From Tetragenococcus solitarius NBRC 100494 (lineage in GTDB: Bacteria > Bacillota > Bacilli > Lactobacillales > Enterococcaceae): a DNA stretch of 48,521 bases. This document shows positions 18,785-27,008 of this stretch, in pieces. The DNA lies in NCBI RefSeq assembly GCF_001544195.1, contig NZ_BCPY01000017.1:1-48521 (forward strand), in the 5' to 3' direction. The notes beneath the pieces were generated by a model. It searched no databases, was not told where the DNA came from, and worked only from the letters and a program-made list of their open reading frames with translations. The first letter of the stretch is position 1. The number at the start of each line of letters is the position of its first letter. A program made the position numbers and the translations under genes.

Positions 18785-20587
18785 ATGCATTACTCAATGA
18801 ACTGGGATTTAGATACCATTTTTCCAGGTGGAAGCCATTCACACAAACTACAACAACGAATGGCGCAATTAGATGAACAGATTGCGGCTTTTCATCAAGA
18901 GGTGAAAGATTTTCAACCCGAAAAAAAGAAAAGTACCGAATTACTTTCTATTTTAAAATGGAACACAAAAGTTTCAAATGTTTTTGAAGAATGTAGCAGT
19001 TTTATCGAAGCTCTATTATCTGCTGACGTTTATGATACAAAAGCAAAATTACTATCAGGAGAATTATTTAAAAAGATGCCTGAATACCAATTAGCAACAA
19101 CCTCTTTCGCAAAAAAATTAGCTCAAATTGAAGAGGAGAATTGGAAACAATGGTTAACAGAACCGGAATTAGAAAATTTGGCTTTTCGTTTAAGCGAAAT
19201 TCGTCGTGACGGAAGCAAATTATTATCAGAAGCAGAAGAAAATATTTTCAATACTCTTTCTTTAGATGGCTTAAATGCTTGGAGCCAACATTATGATACT
19301 ATTGTCGCAAATATTTCCATTCCCTTTACCAAAGCTGACGGTACTAAAGTAGAACTTTCTGCAGGCCAAGCGTTTAATAAAATGACCGGTGATCCCGATG
19401 CTAACATTCGTGCCGAAATTTTTGAAAAATGGGAACAAGTTTGGAGCCAAAAAGCGGATTTATTTAGCGACACTTTAAATCATCTGGATGGGTTCCGTTT
19501 ATCCACTCAAAAATTACATGGTATCGATAATTATTTACAAGAACCATTAGAATATAACCGATTAAAACAGGAAACACTGGAAACAATGTGGGCAACTATC
19601 CAAAAAAACAAACAACCTTTTGTCGATTATTTGAAACGTAAAGCCCAATTGTTTGGTACTAAGAAAATGAAATGGCAAGACCAAGAGGCTCCCATCATTT
19701 TAGAAAATATGCAAGAACGTACCTTTACATTTGACGAAGCTGCTTCTTTTATCATTGAAAACTTTCAAGAATTTAGCCCTAAAATGGCTGCTTTTGCACA
19801 AAGCGCCTTTGAAAAATCATGGATTGAAGCAGAAGACCGACCGGGAAAACGACCCGGCGGTTATTGTACTAGTTTTCCTGAGTCACGAGAATCGCGCATT
19901 TTTATGACTTATAGCCAATCAATCAACGAAGTCGCTACAGTGGCTCATGAATTAGGACACGCTTTTCACAGCGAGGTCATGTGGGATTTACCAAGATTAA
20001 ACCAAGAATATGCGATGAATGTTGCCGAAACTGCTAGTACCTTCGCAGAATTAATCGTTGCTGATGCGACTTTAAAGAAGGCCCAAACAAAAGCAGAAAA
20101 AATTAATTTGCTAGACGTTAAAATGCAAAATGCCATTGCGATGTTTATGAATATTCATACACGTTACCTTTTTGAAAATAAATTTTACCAAGCGCGTAAA
20201 AAAGGCTTAGTTTCAGCAGAGCAAATTTCTGAAATGATGGTCAATGCTCAAAAAGAAAGTTATTTAGATAGCCTAGATAATTATCACCCTCATTTTTGGG
20301 CATCCAAATTACACTTTTTTATTGATGACGTTCCTTTTTATAATTTTCCCTACACTTTTGGCTACCTTTTCAGCATGGGAATTTATGCACTTGCAAATGA
20401 ACAAGGAACCAGCTTTGAAAATGAGTACATCGCTTTATTACAAGACACTGCTTCGATGACTACAGAAGAACTAGCCAAAAAACATCTAGGCGTCGACTTA
20501 ACACAAGCAGATTTTTGGCAAGCCGGCATTGATAAAGTATTAGAAGATGTAAACGAGTTTATGTTACTAACAAAAGATTATATTTAA
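18785..20587 (+). CDS. M3 family oligoendopeptidase (PepF-like)
   Basis: Cytosolic zinc metallopeptidase that cuts short peptides, part of peptide utilisation in lactic acid bacteria. The zinc motif HELGH is at residues 388-392 in VAHELGHAFHSEV, with the third ligand expected in NVAETASTFAE about 25 residues on. The opening MNWDLDTIFPGGSHS and the 600-residue length fit the clade often called M3 family 3, a sister of PepF proper, so I leave the symbol blank. Promoter with extended -10, AAGGGAG ribosome binding site. Its 3' end faces the aldehyde dehydrogenase, with four 41-bp hairpin repeats between them. Confidence 0.93.
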   Translation: MHYSMNWDLDTIFPGGSHSHKLQQRMAQLDEQIAAFHQEVKDFQPEKKKSTELLSILKWNTKVSNVFEECSSFIEALLSADVYDTKAKLLSGELFKKMPEYQLATTSFAKKLAQIEEENWKQWLTEPELENLAFRLSEIRRDGSKLLSEAEENIFNTLSLDGLNAWSQHYDTIVANISIPFTKADGTKVELSAGQAFNKMTGDPDANIRAEIFEKWEQVWSQKADLFSDTLNHLDGFRLSTQKLHGIDNYLQEPLEYNRLKQETLETMWATIQKNKQPFVDYLKRKAQLFGTKKMKWQDQEAPIILENMQERTFTFDEAASFIIENFQEFSPKMAAFAQSAFEKSWIEAEDRPGKRPGGYCTSFPESRESRIFMTYSQSINEVATVAHELGHAFHSEVMWDLPRLNQEYAMNVAETASTFAELIVADATLKKAQTKAEKINLLDVKMQNAIAMFMNIHTRYLFENKFYQARKKGLVSAEQISEMMVNAQKESYLDSLDNYHPHFWASKLHFFIDDVPFYNFPYTFGYLFSMGIYALANEQGTSFENEYIALLQDTASMTTEELAKKHLGVDLTQADFWQAGIDKVLEDVNEFMLLTKDYI

Positions 20588-20608
20588 ACAAAAAAATGTC
20601 TATCTTAA

Positions 20609-20772
20609 AAATGAAGGAAAGTCTCCCGATTGTCCTTTTATAATTATAGAAATGAAGGGATGTCTAGCGATTGTCCCCTCATAATTGAGGAAATGAAGGG
20701 ATATCGAACGATTGCCCCTTTATAATTGTACAAATGAAGGGATGCCTGCCGATTGTCCCTTCATAATGATTA
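20609..20772. repeat. four tandem 41-bp imperfect palindromic repeats
   Basis: Units at 20609-20649, 20650-20690, 20691-20731 and 20732-20772, each exactly 41 bp. Each starts AAATGAAGG, has CGATTG in the middle and ends near ATAAT. Each can fold into a hairpin: in unit 4 the arms are a perfect ATGAAGGGA (20734-20742) / TCCCTTCAT (20756-20764) with a 13-base loop. In the other units the arms carry a few changes. There is no T run after the hairpins, so they are not ordinary terminators. Confidence 0.9.
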
Positions 20773-20852
20773 AAATTGAGAGAAGAGAACATTATCCGTC
20801 ATCTGTGCCAATAAAATTTTGTACAATTTTTCTTTATATCTTAAAAAGGCAG

Positions 20853-20895
20853 AAAAAAAGCTGCTACTATTGAAATTACTCCAATAGTAGCAGCT
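20853..20895 (-). terminator. terminator of the aldehyde dehydrogenase gene
   Basis: Perfect 14-bp stem AGCTGCTACTATTG (20859-20872) / CAATAGTAGCAGCT (20882-20895), 9-base loop. On the minus strand it is followed by T7 (complement of 20853-20859). Confidence 0.92.
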
Positions 20896-20907
20896 ATAAT
20901 TTATACC

Positions 20908-22329
20908 TTATTCAGGATCAGTAGCAACTAAACCTCCGGCCAGATTATCTAAATCAGGTTTGTCAGCTTTTAAGATCAATTTTTCATTCACAAAAGCCAT
21001 TTGCCCAATTTGACTCATTTCTCTACCATAGCCAGAACGTTTCACACCGCCAAATGGTAATTCAGGTAAAGAGTATCTAAAGTTATTCACAAATACCATC
21101 CCTGTTTCGATTTTAGCAGCAACTTCAGCACCATGCTCGCTGTCACCGGCAAATACGACGCCACCCAACCCATAAGAAGAATCATTAGCTAGCTCAATGG
21201 CTTCTTTCTCACTTGAAACTTTATAAACCACACCCACTGGACCAAACATTTCAGTAGTATGCGCCGGGTTGTCGCGATCAACGTCGGTTAAAATAGTCGG
21301 CATAAAGAATTGCCCTGGTAAGTCAATCGGTTCATTACCGTAAACCACTTTAGCGCCTGCTTTCACGGCTTCATCGACCTGTTCTTGTAAATCTTCTTTT
21401 GCCTTTTTAGTGTTCATTGGCGCCAAGGTTGTTTTTGAATCTAGCGGGTCTCCTGGTTTTACTTTGCTAAAGTTTTCTTTCAAATGCTCCACAAATTCGT
21501 CATACACGTTTTCCATCACAATAAAACGTTTTGAAGAGGTACACTCTTGTCCAGCGTTATATAAACGTGAGCGCCAAGCAATTTCGTTGACATCCTCCAT
21601 ATTGGCGTCCCCTAAGACAATAAATGGATCCATCCCTCCTAATTCCATGGTCGTTTTTTTCAGATTCTTACCTGCAGCACCAGCTACAGCTTCTCCACCA
21701 CGTTCGGACCCTGTCAAAGCAGCACCTTGAACACGAGGGTCTTCAATTGCCTTAGTGACTTGTTTATAAGATAAGAATAAATTGGCGATGGAACCTTCAG
21801 GCGCCCCTGCTTCAATAATAACATCAGCCATCATTTGGGCAGATGACGGTGTATTTGAAGCATGCTTTAAAATCATAGGGTTGCCCACCATAAAGTTTGG
21901 AGCAAATACCCGCATGATTTGATAGTAAGGAAAGTTCCATGGTTCAACCATCATCAAAACACCTGTGGCATGATGATGAATTTCTGCTTTACCATTTGCA
22001 ATCGTTTCAATTTCTTCTGGTTTCAGCATTTCTTCTGCATGATCTGCAAACCAATCGGCAATAACTGCACATAACTCCACTTCGCCTTGTGATTCAGTCA
22101 ACAACTTACCCATTTCAATAGTACACGTACGAGCTAATTCATCTGCTTGTTCGCGAATCTTGGCAGCTATGTTGTGTAAAATCTTTCCTCTCTCTTTAAC
22201 CGGTTGTGATTTAAATTTTTCGTATAATTCTTGTCCTGTTTGTAATGCTTCCTCTAATTGCTGATCGGTCGTATTAGAAAATTCTTTTACTAATTCATTT
22301 GTATACGGATTTACTGTTTGATATGCCAA
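20908..22329 (-). CDS. NAD(P)-dependent aldehyde dehydrogenase (succinate-semialdehyde dehydrogenase-like)
   Basis: Oxidises an aldehyde to its acid. The closest recognisable group is the Gram-positive succinate-semialdehyde dehydrogenase-like branch, but substrate cannot be read from sequence. The cofactor-binding segment VEPWNFPYYQIMR, the general base Glu229 in MELGGMDP and the nucleophile Cys263 in GQECTSSKR are all present. ELGGMDP has Met where Lys, Ser or Asn is more common. 473 aa is normal. The start is TTG 22329, with AAGGAGG seven bases upstream. It is monocistronic; a catabolite-response-like site lies about 100 bases upstream. Confidence 0.9.
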   Translation of the reverse strand: MAYQTVNPYTNELVKEFSNTTDQQLEEALQTGQELYEKFKSQPVKERGKILHNIAAKIREQADELARTCTIEMGKLLTESQGEVELCAVIADWFADHAEEMLKPEEIETIANGKAEIHHHATGVLMMVEPWNFPYYQIMRVFAPNFMVGNPMILKHASNTPSSAQMMADVIIEAGAPEGSIANLFLSYKQVTKAIEDPRVQGAALTGSERGGEAVAGAAGKNLKKTTMELGGMDPFIVLGDANMEDVNEIAWRSRLYNAGQECTSSKRFIVMENVYDEFVEHLKENFSKVKPGDPLDSKTTLAPMNTKKAKEDLQEQVDEAVKAGAKVVYGNEPIDLPGQFFMPTILTDVDRDNPAHTTEMFGPVGVVYKVSSEKEAIELANDSSYGLGGVVFAGDSEHGAEVAAKIETGMVFVNNFRYSLPELPFGGVKRSGYGREMSQIGQMAFVNEKLILKADKPDLDNLAGGLVATDPE

Positions 22330-22427
22330 TCCAATACCTCCTTGATATTTTTACAAACCATTCCTACAATATGCCTATTTCTCCTAACAACTGTTTGTCA
22401 AACCAACTTACCGAATGCTTTCAGCAA

Positions 22428-22441
22428 AATAAGCGTTTACA
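22428..22441 (-). promoter_or_regulatory. candidate catabolite-response element (cre)
   Basis: Minus strand TGTAAACGCTTATT matches 9 of the 11 fixed positions of the CcpA consensus TGWAANCGNTNWCA. It lies about 30 bases upstream of a TTGACA box before the aldehyde dehydrogenase gene. Confidence 0.35.
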
Positions 22442-22679
22442 ATTTTCCTGCCTCTACAAACTACCAAATAACAACCGTCCAATATAATGCTATGACAATT
22501 AGACCTTTTTTTATTTTTAAAAAGGAACAAACAAGGAACTATTATCATATAGCTTATATTAGCTAAAATAATAAAAACATCTTAACTAGACCTTTTTATC
22601 ATTTCCACCATTTTAAACATAACATAAAAAATGCTCATTTTGAAAAAAATAGCATGCTTATTTCTGTAAAATAACATAT

Positions 22680-22740
22680 TACTTTTCTTAAAAATAAAAT
22701 AAACAGAGCTTTAATCTTTGAATTTTAAAGCCCTGTTTAT
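22680..22740 (-). terminator. terminator of the MFS-DUF4811 operon
   Basis: Arms ATAAACAG-A-GCTTTAA (22699-22714) and TTAAAGC-C-CTGTTTAT (22725-22740), 15 pairs with one mismatch. On the minus strand a U-rich tract follows (complement of 22680-22698). Confidence 0.75.
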
Positions 22741-22823
22741 CAAAAAAATCCTATAAATTTTTTTATAAAAAACAACATTTAAAACTTATGTTTTTCACCT
22801 ATGATCTTTTAAATACCCACTTA

Positions 22824-23327
22824 TCACTGCTCTGTACTTAAAATTTTCCAATCAGAGGGTAATTCGAATTGGTTTTCTTGTTGAATAAATTCATGCTCAT
22901 TTCCAGAAATACCAAACAAAAGTCGGTAGAATCCACTCTTATAGACCCATTCTGTTTTCTCAATATGAAGTTGAGCTTGATCAGCGTGGTGATCAATATG
23001 ATTTATTACTTGATCTTTCCCAGTGGATTGGAGCTTTTCGGAGTCTTTTGTTTCATATAAATAGACTTTCTCACTGCCATCGCCTAAAGGCTTATATAAT
23101 AAGGCTTTTGCCTTTTGATCTTTTAGTGACGATTCTAAGTTAACCGTTTGGCTCTTATTAGCTGTCTCCATCCCCAAGTGTTGATTAAAATTAGCCACGA
23201 TTAAGCCAAGGCTGACAACAAAGAACACAGCAAATACAAAAGAAAGATTTCTTTGCCATCTTTTTTGCGACAAAATAAATAAAAAGGCCATTGCTACTAC
23301 GCTTAAAATAAGAATTACAAAAATCAT
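22824..23327 (-). CDS. DUF4811 membrane protein, partner of the MFS efflux pump
   Basis: 167-residue protein with two N-terminal membrane helices (about 2-18 and 28-46) and a hydrophilic, probably extracytoplasmic domain. It belongs to what is annotated as DUF4811, a family I recall being found next to DHA2-type multidrug transporters in lactic acid bacteria; its function is unknown. ATG 23327 overlaps the MFS stop codon (ATGA), with AGGAGG just upstream, so the two are translationally coupled. The context suggests an accessory subunit or adaptor of the pump. Confidence 0.85.
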   Translation of the reverse strand: MIFVILILSVVAMAFLFILSQKRWQRNLSFVFAVFFVVSLGLIVANFNQHLGMETANKSQTVNLESSLKDQKAKALLYKPLGDGSEKVYLYETKDSEKLQSTGKDQVINHIDHHADQAQLHIEKTEWVYKSGFYRLLFGISGNEHEFIQQENQFELPSDWKILSTEQ

Positions 23328-24787
23328 ACATGTGCCTCCTTACTTTTTGACGTTTTTTTAATGAAAAAGGTTAATATAAAGCCAACAATACAAAATAAAA
23401 TAGCTACCGAAAAAGCTGCTTGGTATCCTGACAAGGTAGCATTTATAGCTTGTCTGGCATAAGCTAACGGTGTTTTTTCCATCATACTTTCTTTTGGTAG
23501 ATTATTATTTGTTATATTTGTTAATACGCTGATTAAGATCGCTGTTCCAATAGAGCTAGCTACTTGGCGAAAGGTATTATTAACAGCAGTACCGTGACTA
23601 ATTAATTTAGCTGGCAATGAATTCATCCCTGATGTTGTTACTGGCATCATTACCATCGAAATCCCAAACATCCGTACCATATATAGGACGATGATATAAG
23701 CAGAAGGCGTGTTCTCCGTTAAAAAGGCAAAAGGCGCCGTTGAACAACTTAAAATAAACATCCCAATAATAGCTAAACGCTTTGCGCCATATTTATCAAA
23801 AATTGAACCCGTAATTGGATTCATAACCCCAATAACAAGAGCTCCAGGAAGCAACATTAAGCCAGACTGAAAAGCAGATGCCCCATGAATATTTTGAATA
23901 TACATGGGAACTACCATTGAAACACCAATCATCGCCATATTTGTAACACCAGCCAAAATAGCAGCCAAGGTAAAGGTAGATGATTTAAATACACGTAATT
24001 CCAATAACGGATTTTCAATATGTAATTGACGCCAAACAAAAAAGGCTAACACAACAGCTCCAACAAGGATAAAGCCAATCACCTCAAAACTGCTCCAGCC
24101 TTTATTTCCTACACTCGAAAAGCCATACAATAAAGAGCCAAACCCTATCGTAGATAATATAACTGACAAAAAGTCGATTTTAGGATTTGATAGTGGAATC
24201 ACACTGCGCATTAAGAAAAAGGACAAGATTATTACCAAAAGGACAATCGGAATAACAATGCCAAACAATTGGCGCCAAGAATAATGATCAATGACCCAAC
24301 CGGATAAGGTGGGACCTAAAGCTGGGGCTAAAGCAATAACAATACCTACCATTCCCATAGCAGCGCCACGCCGTTCTGGGGGATAAATAGTGTACATAAT
24401 ATTTTGTAACAGCGGCATAGAAATACCTACACCTGCAGCCTGCACAAGACGACCAATCAATAATATCGAAAAGGTTGGTGCTATAAAACAAGTAATCGTG
24501 CCAATCAAAAAAACAGCCATAGCAAATAAGTATAATTTTTTTGAGCTAAATTTATTAATCATCCAAGCTGTAATTGGAATCATAATCCCATTTACTAATA
24601 AAAAGCCAGTGGTTAGCCACTGTACATCAGAAGCTGTAATATTAAAGGTACGCATTAAAGTTGGAAAAGCAGTATTTAACAATGTTTGATTTAACACTGT
24701 ACAAAAACTGCCAACCATTAAAATCGCTACAATCATAGCACGGTTATATGGTTTTCCATAAATATCAAGTGGTTGTTCGTTTCCCAT
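23324..24787 (-). CDS. DHA2 family multidrug efflux MFS transporter
   Basis: Proton-driven exporter of the major facilitator superfamily, EmrB/QacA (14-helix) branch. 487 residues with about 14 hydrophobic segments. Motif C of drug antiporters is recognisable as ALAPALGPTLSGWVID near helix 5, and the N-terminal block LNQTLLNTAFPTLMRTF with VQWLTTGFLLVNG is typical of DHA2. Substrates are unknown. It is divergent from a MerR regulator across a 127-bp region in which both promoters are readable, and is followed by the DUF4811 gene. Confidence 0.92.
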   Translation of the reverse strand: MGNEQPLDIYGKPYNRAMIVAILMVGSFCTVLNQTLLNTAFPTLMRTFNITASDVQWLTTGFLLVNGIMIPITAWMINKFSSKKLYLFAMAVFLIGTITCFIAPTFSILLIGRLVQAAGVGISMPLLQNIMYTIYPPERRGAAMGMVGIVIALAPALGPTLSGWVIDHYSWRQLFGIVIPIVLLVIILSFFLMRSVIPLSNPKIDFLSVILSTIGFGSLLYGFSSVGNKGWSSFEVIGFILVGAVVLAFFVWRQLHIENPLLELRVFKSSTFTLAAILAGVTNMAMIGVSMVVPMYIQNIHGASAFQSGLMLLPGALVIGVMNPITGSIFDKYGAKRLAIIGMFILSCSTAPFAFLTENTPSAYIIVLYMVRMFGISMVMMPVTTSGMNSLPAKLISHGTAVNNTFRQVASSIGTAILISVLTNITNNNLPKESMMEKTPLAYARQAINATLSGYQAAFSVAILFCIVGFILTFFIKKTSKSKEAHV

Positions 24788-24820
24788 AGTTCTCTTCCCT
24801 TCTATTTTTTCAACTTAACT

Positions 24821-24849
24821 ACTTTATTCTTTTTTTCGAACTTTGTCAA
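24821..24849 (-). promoter_or_regulatory. promoter of the MFS-DUF4811 operon
   Basis: Minus strand TTGACA (24849-24844), 17-bp spacer, TAAAGT (24826-24821). Confidence 0.8.
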
Positions 24850-24860
24850 CTAGGTTGACA
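24844..24860. promoter_or_regulatory. palindromic operator covering both -35 boxes
   Basis: TGTCAAC-TAG-GTTGACA, a perfect 7-bp inverted repeat made of the two outward-facing TTGACA boxes. It is a likely site for the adjacent MerR-family regulator; binding is inferred. Confidence 0.6.
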
Positions 24861-24882
24861 TCTATAGAATGTGAACTATAAT
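24855..24882 (+). promoter_or_regulatory. promoter of the MerR-family gene
   Basis: TTGACA (24855-24860), 16-bp spacer, TATAAT (24877-24882): consensus in both boxes. Confidence 0.85.
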
Positions 24883-24914
24883 TCAAGTAACAACAATACA
24901 AAAGAAGGTACTTT

Positions 24915-25403
24915 ATGTTAAATTCTTTAAAAGATTTATTAATCAGTGATGACTTATTAGTAGGAATCAGCGAATTAAGCAAAATGAGTGGAACCTCTCC
25001 ACGTCAACTACGTTATTGGGAAAAAAAGGGCTTCATTACCTCAGTTTCTAAAAGTACTGAAAATTCAGCCCCTCGCAATTATCGTCTGTTAACTGTCATA
25101 AAAGTAGAACTCATACAACACTTTTTAATGGAAGGTTTCTCTTTACAAAAAGCCAACGAAAAAGCCGATAAACATCTTAAAAAAGTAGCCCATATTAGAA
25201 ATGTCTTTGCTAAAAATATTCGCGATTTAGCAGTCCTTAATGACCGTTATACCATTTTTACCATTGGAGTATTTGAACCAAACAATGAACTTATGGCAAT
25301 TATTTATGATGATCTAACAGAAAAATTATCTTATCAACTTTTTGACGAGCAAACATCAATTGACTACCAACAGCTGATAGAAAAAATGACGACTCACAAC
25401 TAA
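24915..25403 (+). CDS. MerR family transcriptional regulator
   Basis: DNA-binding regulator with an N-terminal winged helix: ISELSKMSGTSPRQLRYWEKKGFI is the MerR helix-turn-helix plus wing (about residues 18-41). A helical linker follows (about 70-105), then a short C-terminal domain of unknown ligand. No metal-binding Cys cluster is seen, so it is more likely to sense an organic compound or drug than a metal. 162 aa. It is divergent from the MFS-DUF4811 operon and shares its promoter region, so it probably controls that pump and itself. Confidence 0.9.
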   Translation: MLNSLKDLLISDDLLVGISELSKMSGTSPRQLRYWEKKGFITSVSKSTENSAPRNYRLLTVIKVELIQHFLMEGFSLQKANEKADKHLKKVAHIRNVFAKNIRDLAVLNDRYTIFTIGVFEPNNELMAIIYDDLTEKLSYQLFDEQTSIDYQQLIEKMTTHN

Positions 25404-25407
25404 GTGA

Positions 25408-25758
25408 CTGTGACATAAGTAAAGACAAGACAAAAATACCCGAACTATATTTGATAAGATTCCCTAATCGTCGTGAATTTGCGACGAGGACCTACTGGAC
25501 CGCAGGAGCAATGTTTTTCGTGCGACGAGTAATCGCAGGAGCAATGCAATTCGTGCGACGAGTAATCGCAGGAGCAATGCAATTCGTGCGACGAGTAATC
25601 GCAGGAGCAATGCAATTCGTGCGACGAGTAATCGCAGGAGCAATGCAATTCGTGCGACGAGTAACCGCAGGAGCAATGCAATTCGTGCGACGAGTAACCG
25701 CAGGAGCAATCTCTCTTATAGTTCGGATATTTTATTATTAAAGGTACTTATGTCACAG
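25408..25758. repeat. inverted-repeat-bounded intergenic element with an internal 33-bp tandem array
   Basis: The ends are perfect 14-bp inverted repeats CTGTGACATAAGTA (25408-25421) and its complement (25745-25758). Inside lie second arms AAAATACCCGAACTATA (25433-25449) and TATAGTTCGGATATTTT (25717-25733), with one mismatch. Between them is a tandem array. No transposase gene is present. The inner arms and the motif GCAATCTCTC recur in the element at 32498-32592. Confidence 0.85.
25481..25710. repeat. 33-bp tandem repeat array
   Basis: A degenerate first unit (25481-25521) precedes five full 33-bp units at 25522, 25555, 25588, 25621 and 25654, then a partial sixth at 25687-25710. Each unit begins GCGACGAGTAA and ends GCAATTCGT; the last two have ACCGC where the others have ATCGC. 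The unit length is a multiple of three and contains no stop codon in several frames, which creates long spurious reading frames on both strands. Confidence 0.93.
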
Positions 25759-25787
25759 ACCCTTGTTTATAAGCTTTTATTTCTATT

Positions 25788-26984
25788 TTAATGATATAAA
25801 TCAAAGCGACCTTTGGACATTACTTCTTTTAAGCCGCCAGTTTTTAACAGGGAACGGTTCATAATCATTTTCTTCATAAATGAAGCTGGGTAACCCTTAA
25901 CCCCAGTACTTCCCACATATCCAAAAGCATGTGTATTTCCAATAGAAGCTACTGAACCTAAGTTCTTGAAGGTAAAGTCTTGCTTAGGCTCGCCTTTTAC
26001 TTGTCGTTCAATATTTTTAGCTGCGTGTTCTCCCATTTGTAAAGAAATTTGTCCAGTTGTTGGATAAGGCCGATTACTTTCTTTATCCATCACAGCAGAA
26101 ACGTCACCAATAATATAAATATTCTCATGATCTGGATCGGTTAAATCATCGTTAACCATGACACGTCCTCTTTTTTCACTAAAGCCGGACTCACCAATAA
26201 CATGACTTCCGCTTACCCCGGTAGTCCAGATAATTGTTGCAGCTTCCAGTTCTTTATCTTGGTCGTCATTACTATAAATAACTCGCTCAGGTTTAATCGC
26301 TTTGATAGGACTAGAAGTTAATAAATGAACATTCCATTTATTTAAATAGTCCAAGCAATATTGTGTCAGCGAATCGTTAAACATTGGAAGTATGTTTGCC
26401 ACTGCCTCAATACAGTAAATCTCAATTTCTGCCGGATCAACATTAGCTATTTTGGCATAACGAGTTTTCCCTTCTTGTAAGGCTCCAACCAGTTCAATAC
26501 CAGTAAAACCAGCGCCACAAACAACTAAGCGTAAATATTTTTTGTCTTTAGTTTCTTTATACTTTTCCATCATGGCTTTAATATGGTCGTACACTTTTTC
26601 AGCGGTTTCTACATCTACCATTTCCAAAGCATTTTCCTTCGCACCAGAAATGCCAAACGTTTCTGATTCAAAGCCTAAAGCAACGACTAAATAATCATAA
26701 TGTAGTGGTTGGTTTTGCTTTAATTCAACCACTTGTTGATCTGGATCAATTTTTTTGACTTCGTCTTGCACAAATGTTGTCACTTTTGTATCTACCACGT
26801 CTTTAATTGGATAAATGATTTTTTCCTTCGGTTGATTACCTGAAGCAACTTCATGTAAATCAGTTGCCTCATAATGATAGTCGTTACGATCCACTAAAGT
26901 AATATGCATTTCACTTTGCTTTTGTAATTCACGTAATGCTCTTAACCCTGCATAACCTGCACCTAAAATCGCGACTTCCTTCAT
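25788..26984 (-). CDS. ndh: type II NADH dehydrogenase (NDH-2)
   Basis: Non-proton-pumping, single-subunit flavoenzyme on the inner face of the membrane. It oxidises NADH and reduces the quinone pool. The FAD-binding Rossmann motif ILGAGYAGLRAL is at the N terminus, the NADH-binding motif VVCGAGFTGIELVGAL is at about residues 155-170, and the second FAD segment IYIIGDVSAV is at about 295. The C-terminal region from about 340 is the amphipathic membrane anchor. 398 aa is normal. It lies 24 bases after menA on the same strand. Together with menA, the polyprenyl synthase across the gap and cydABDC further on, it forms a minimal respiratory chain. Confidence 0.94.
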   Translation of the reverse strand: MKEVAILGAGYAGLRALRELQKQSEMHITLVDRNDYHYEATDLHEVASGNQPKEKIIYPIKDVVDTKVTTFVQDEVKKIDPDQQVVELKQNQPLHYDYLVVALGFESETFGISGAKENALEMVDVETAEKVYDHIKAMMEKYKETKDKKYLRLVVCGAGFTGIELVGALQEGKTRYAKIANVDPAEIEIYCIEAVANILPMFNDSLTQYCLDYLNKWNVHLLTSSPIKAIKPERVIYSNDDQDKELEAATIIWTTGVSGSHVIGESGFSEKRGRVMVNDDLTDPDHENIYIIGDVSAVMDKESNRPYPTTGQISLQMGEHAAKNIERQVKGEPKQDFTFKNLGSVASIGNTHAFGYVGSTGVKGYPASFMKKMIMNRSLLKTGGLKEVMSKGRFDLYH

Positions 26985-27008
26985 AATATCCCCACTTCTT
27001 TCTATTCT

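Larger units (their letters stand above)
22330..22823. other. AT-rich intergenic region before the aldehyde dehydrogenase gene
   Basis: 494 bp. It contains the dehydrogenase leader, a cre-like site (22428-22441), a TTGACA (22401-22396 on the minus strand) without a good -10, and the terminator at 22680-22740. Short open frames on the plus strand here lack ribosome binding sites and I do not call them. Confidence 0.6.

Noticed and set aside
20609-20772. 41-bp repeats as a CRISPR array.
   Set aside because: Units abut directly with no unique spacers, variation is scattered within units, and no cas gene is present.
22299-22566. Short plus-strand frames upstream of the aldehyde dehydrogenase.
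   Set aside because: No ribosome binding sites, overlapping frames of AT-rich composition, antisense to the dehydrogenase leader.
25445-25741. Three overlapping repeat-rich reading frames (Cys/His-rich, Leu/Arg-rich and Val/Arg-rich 11-residue repeats) in the 33-bp array.
   Set aside because: A stop-free 33-bp unit keeps several frames open automatically. None has a ribosome binding site, and the array lies inside an inverted-repeat element between convergent genes.
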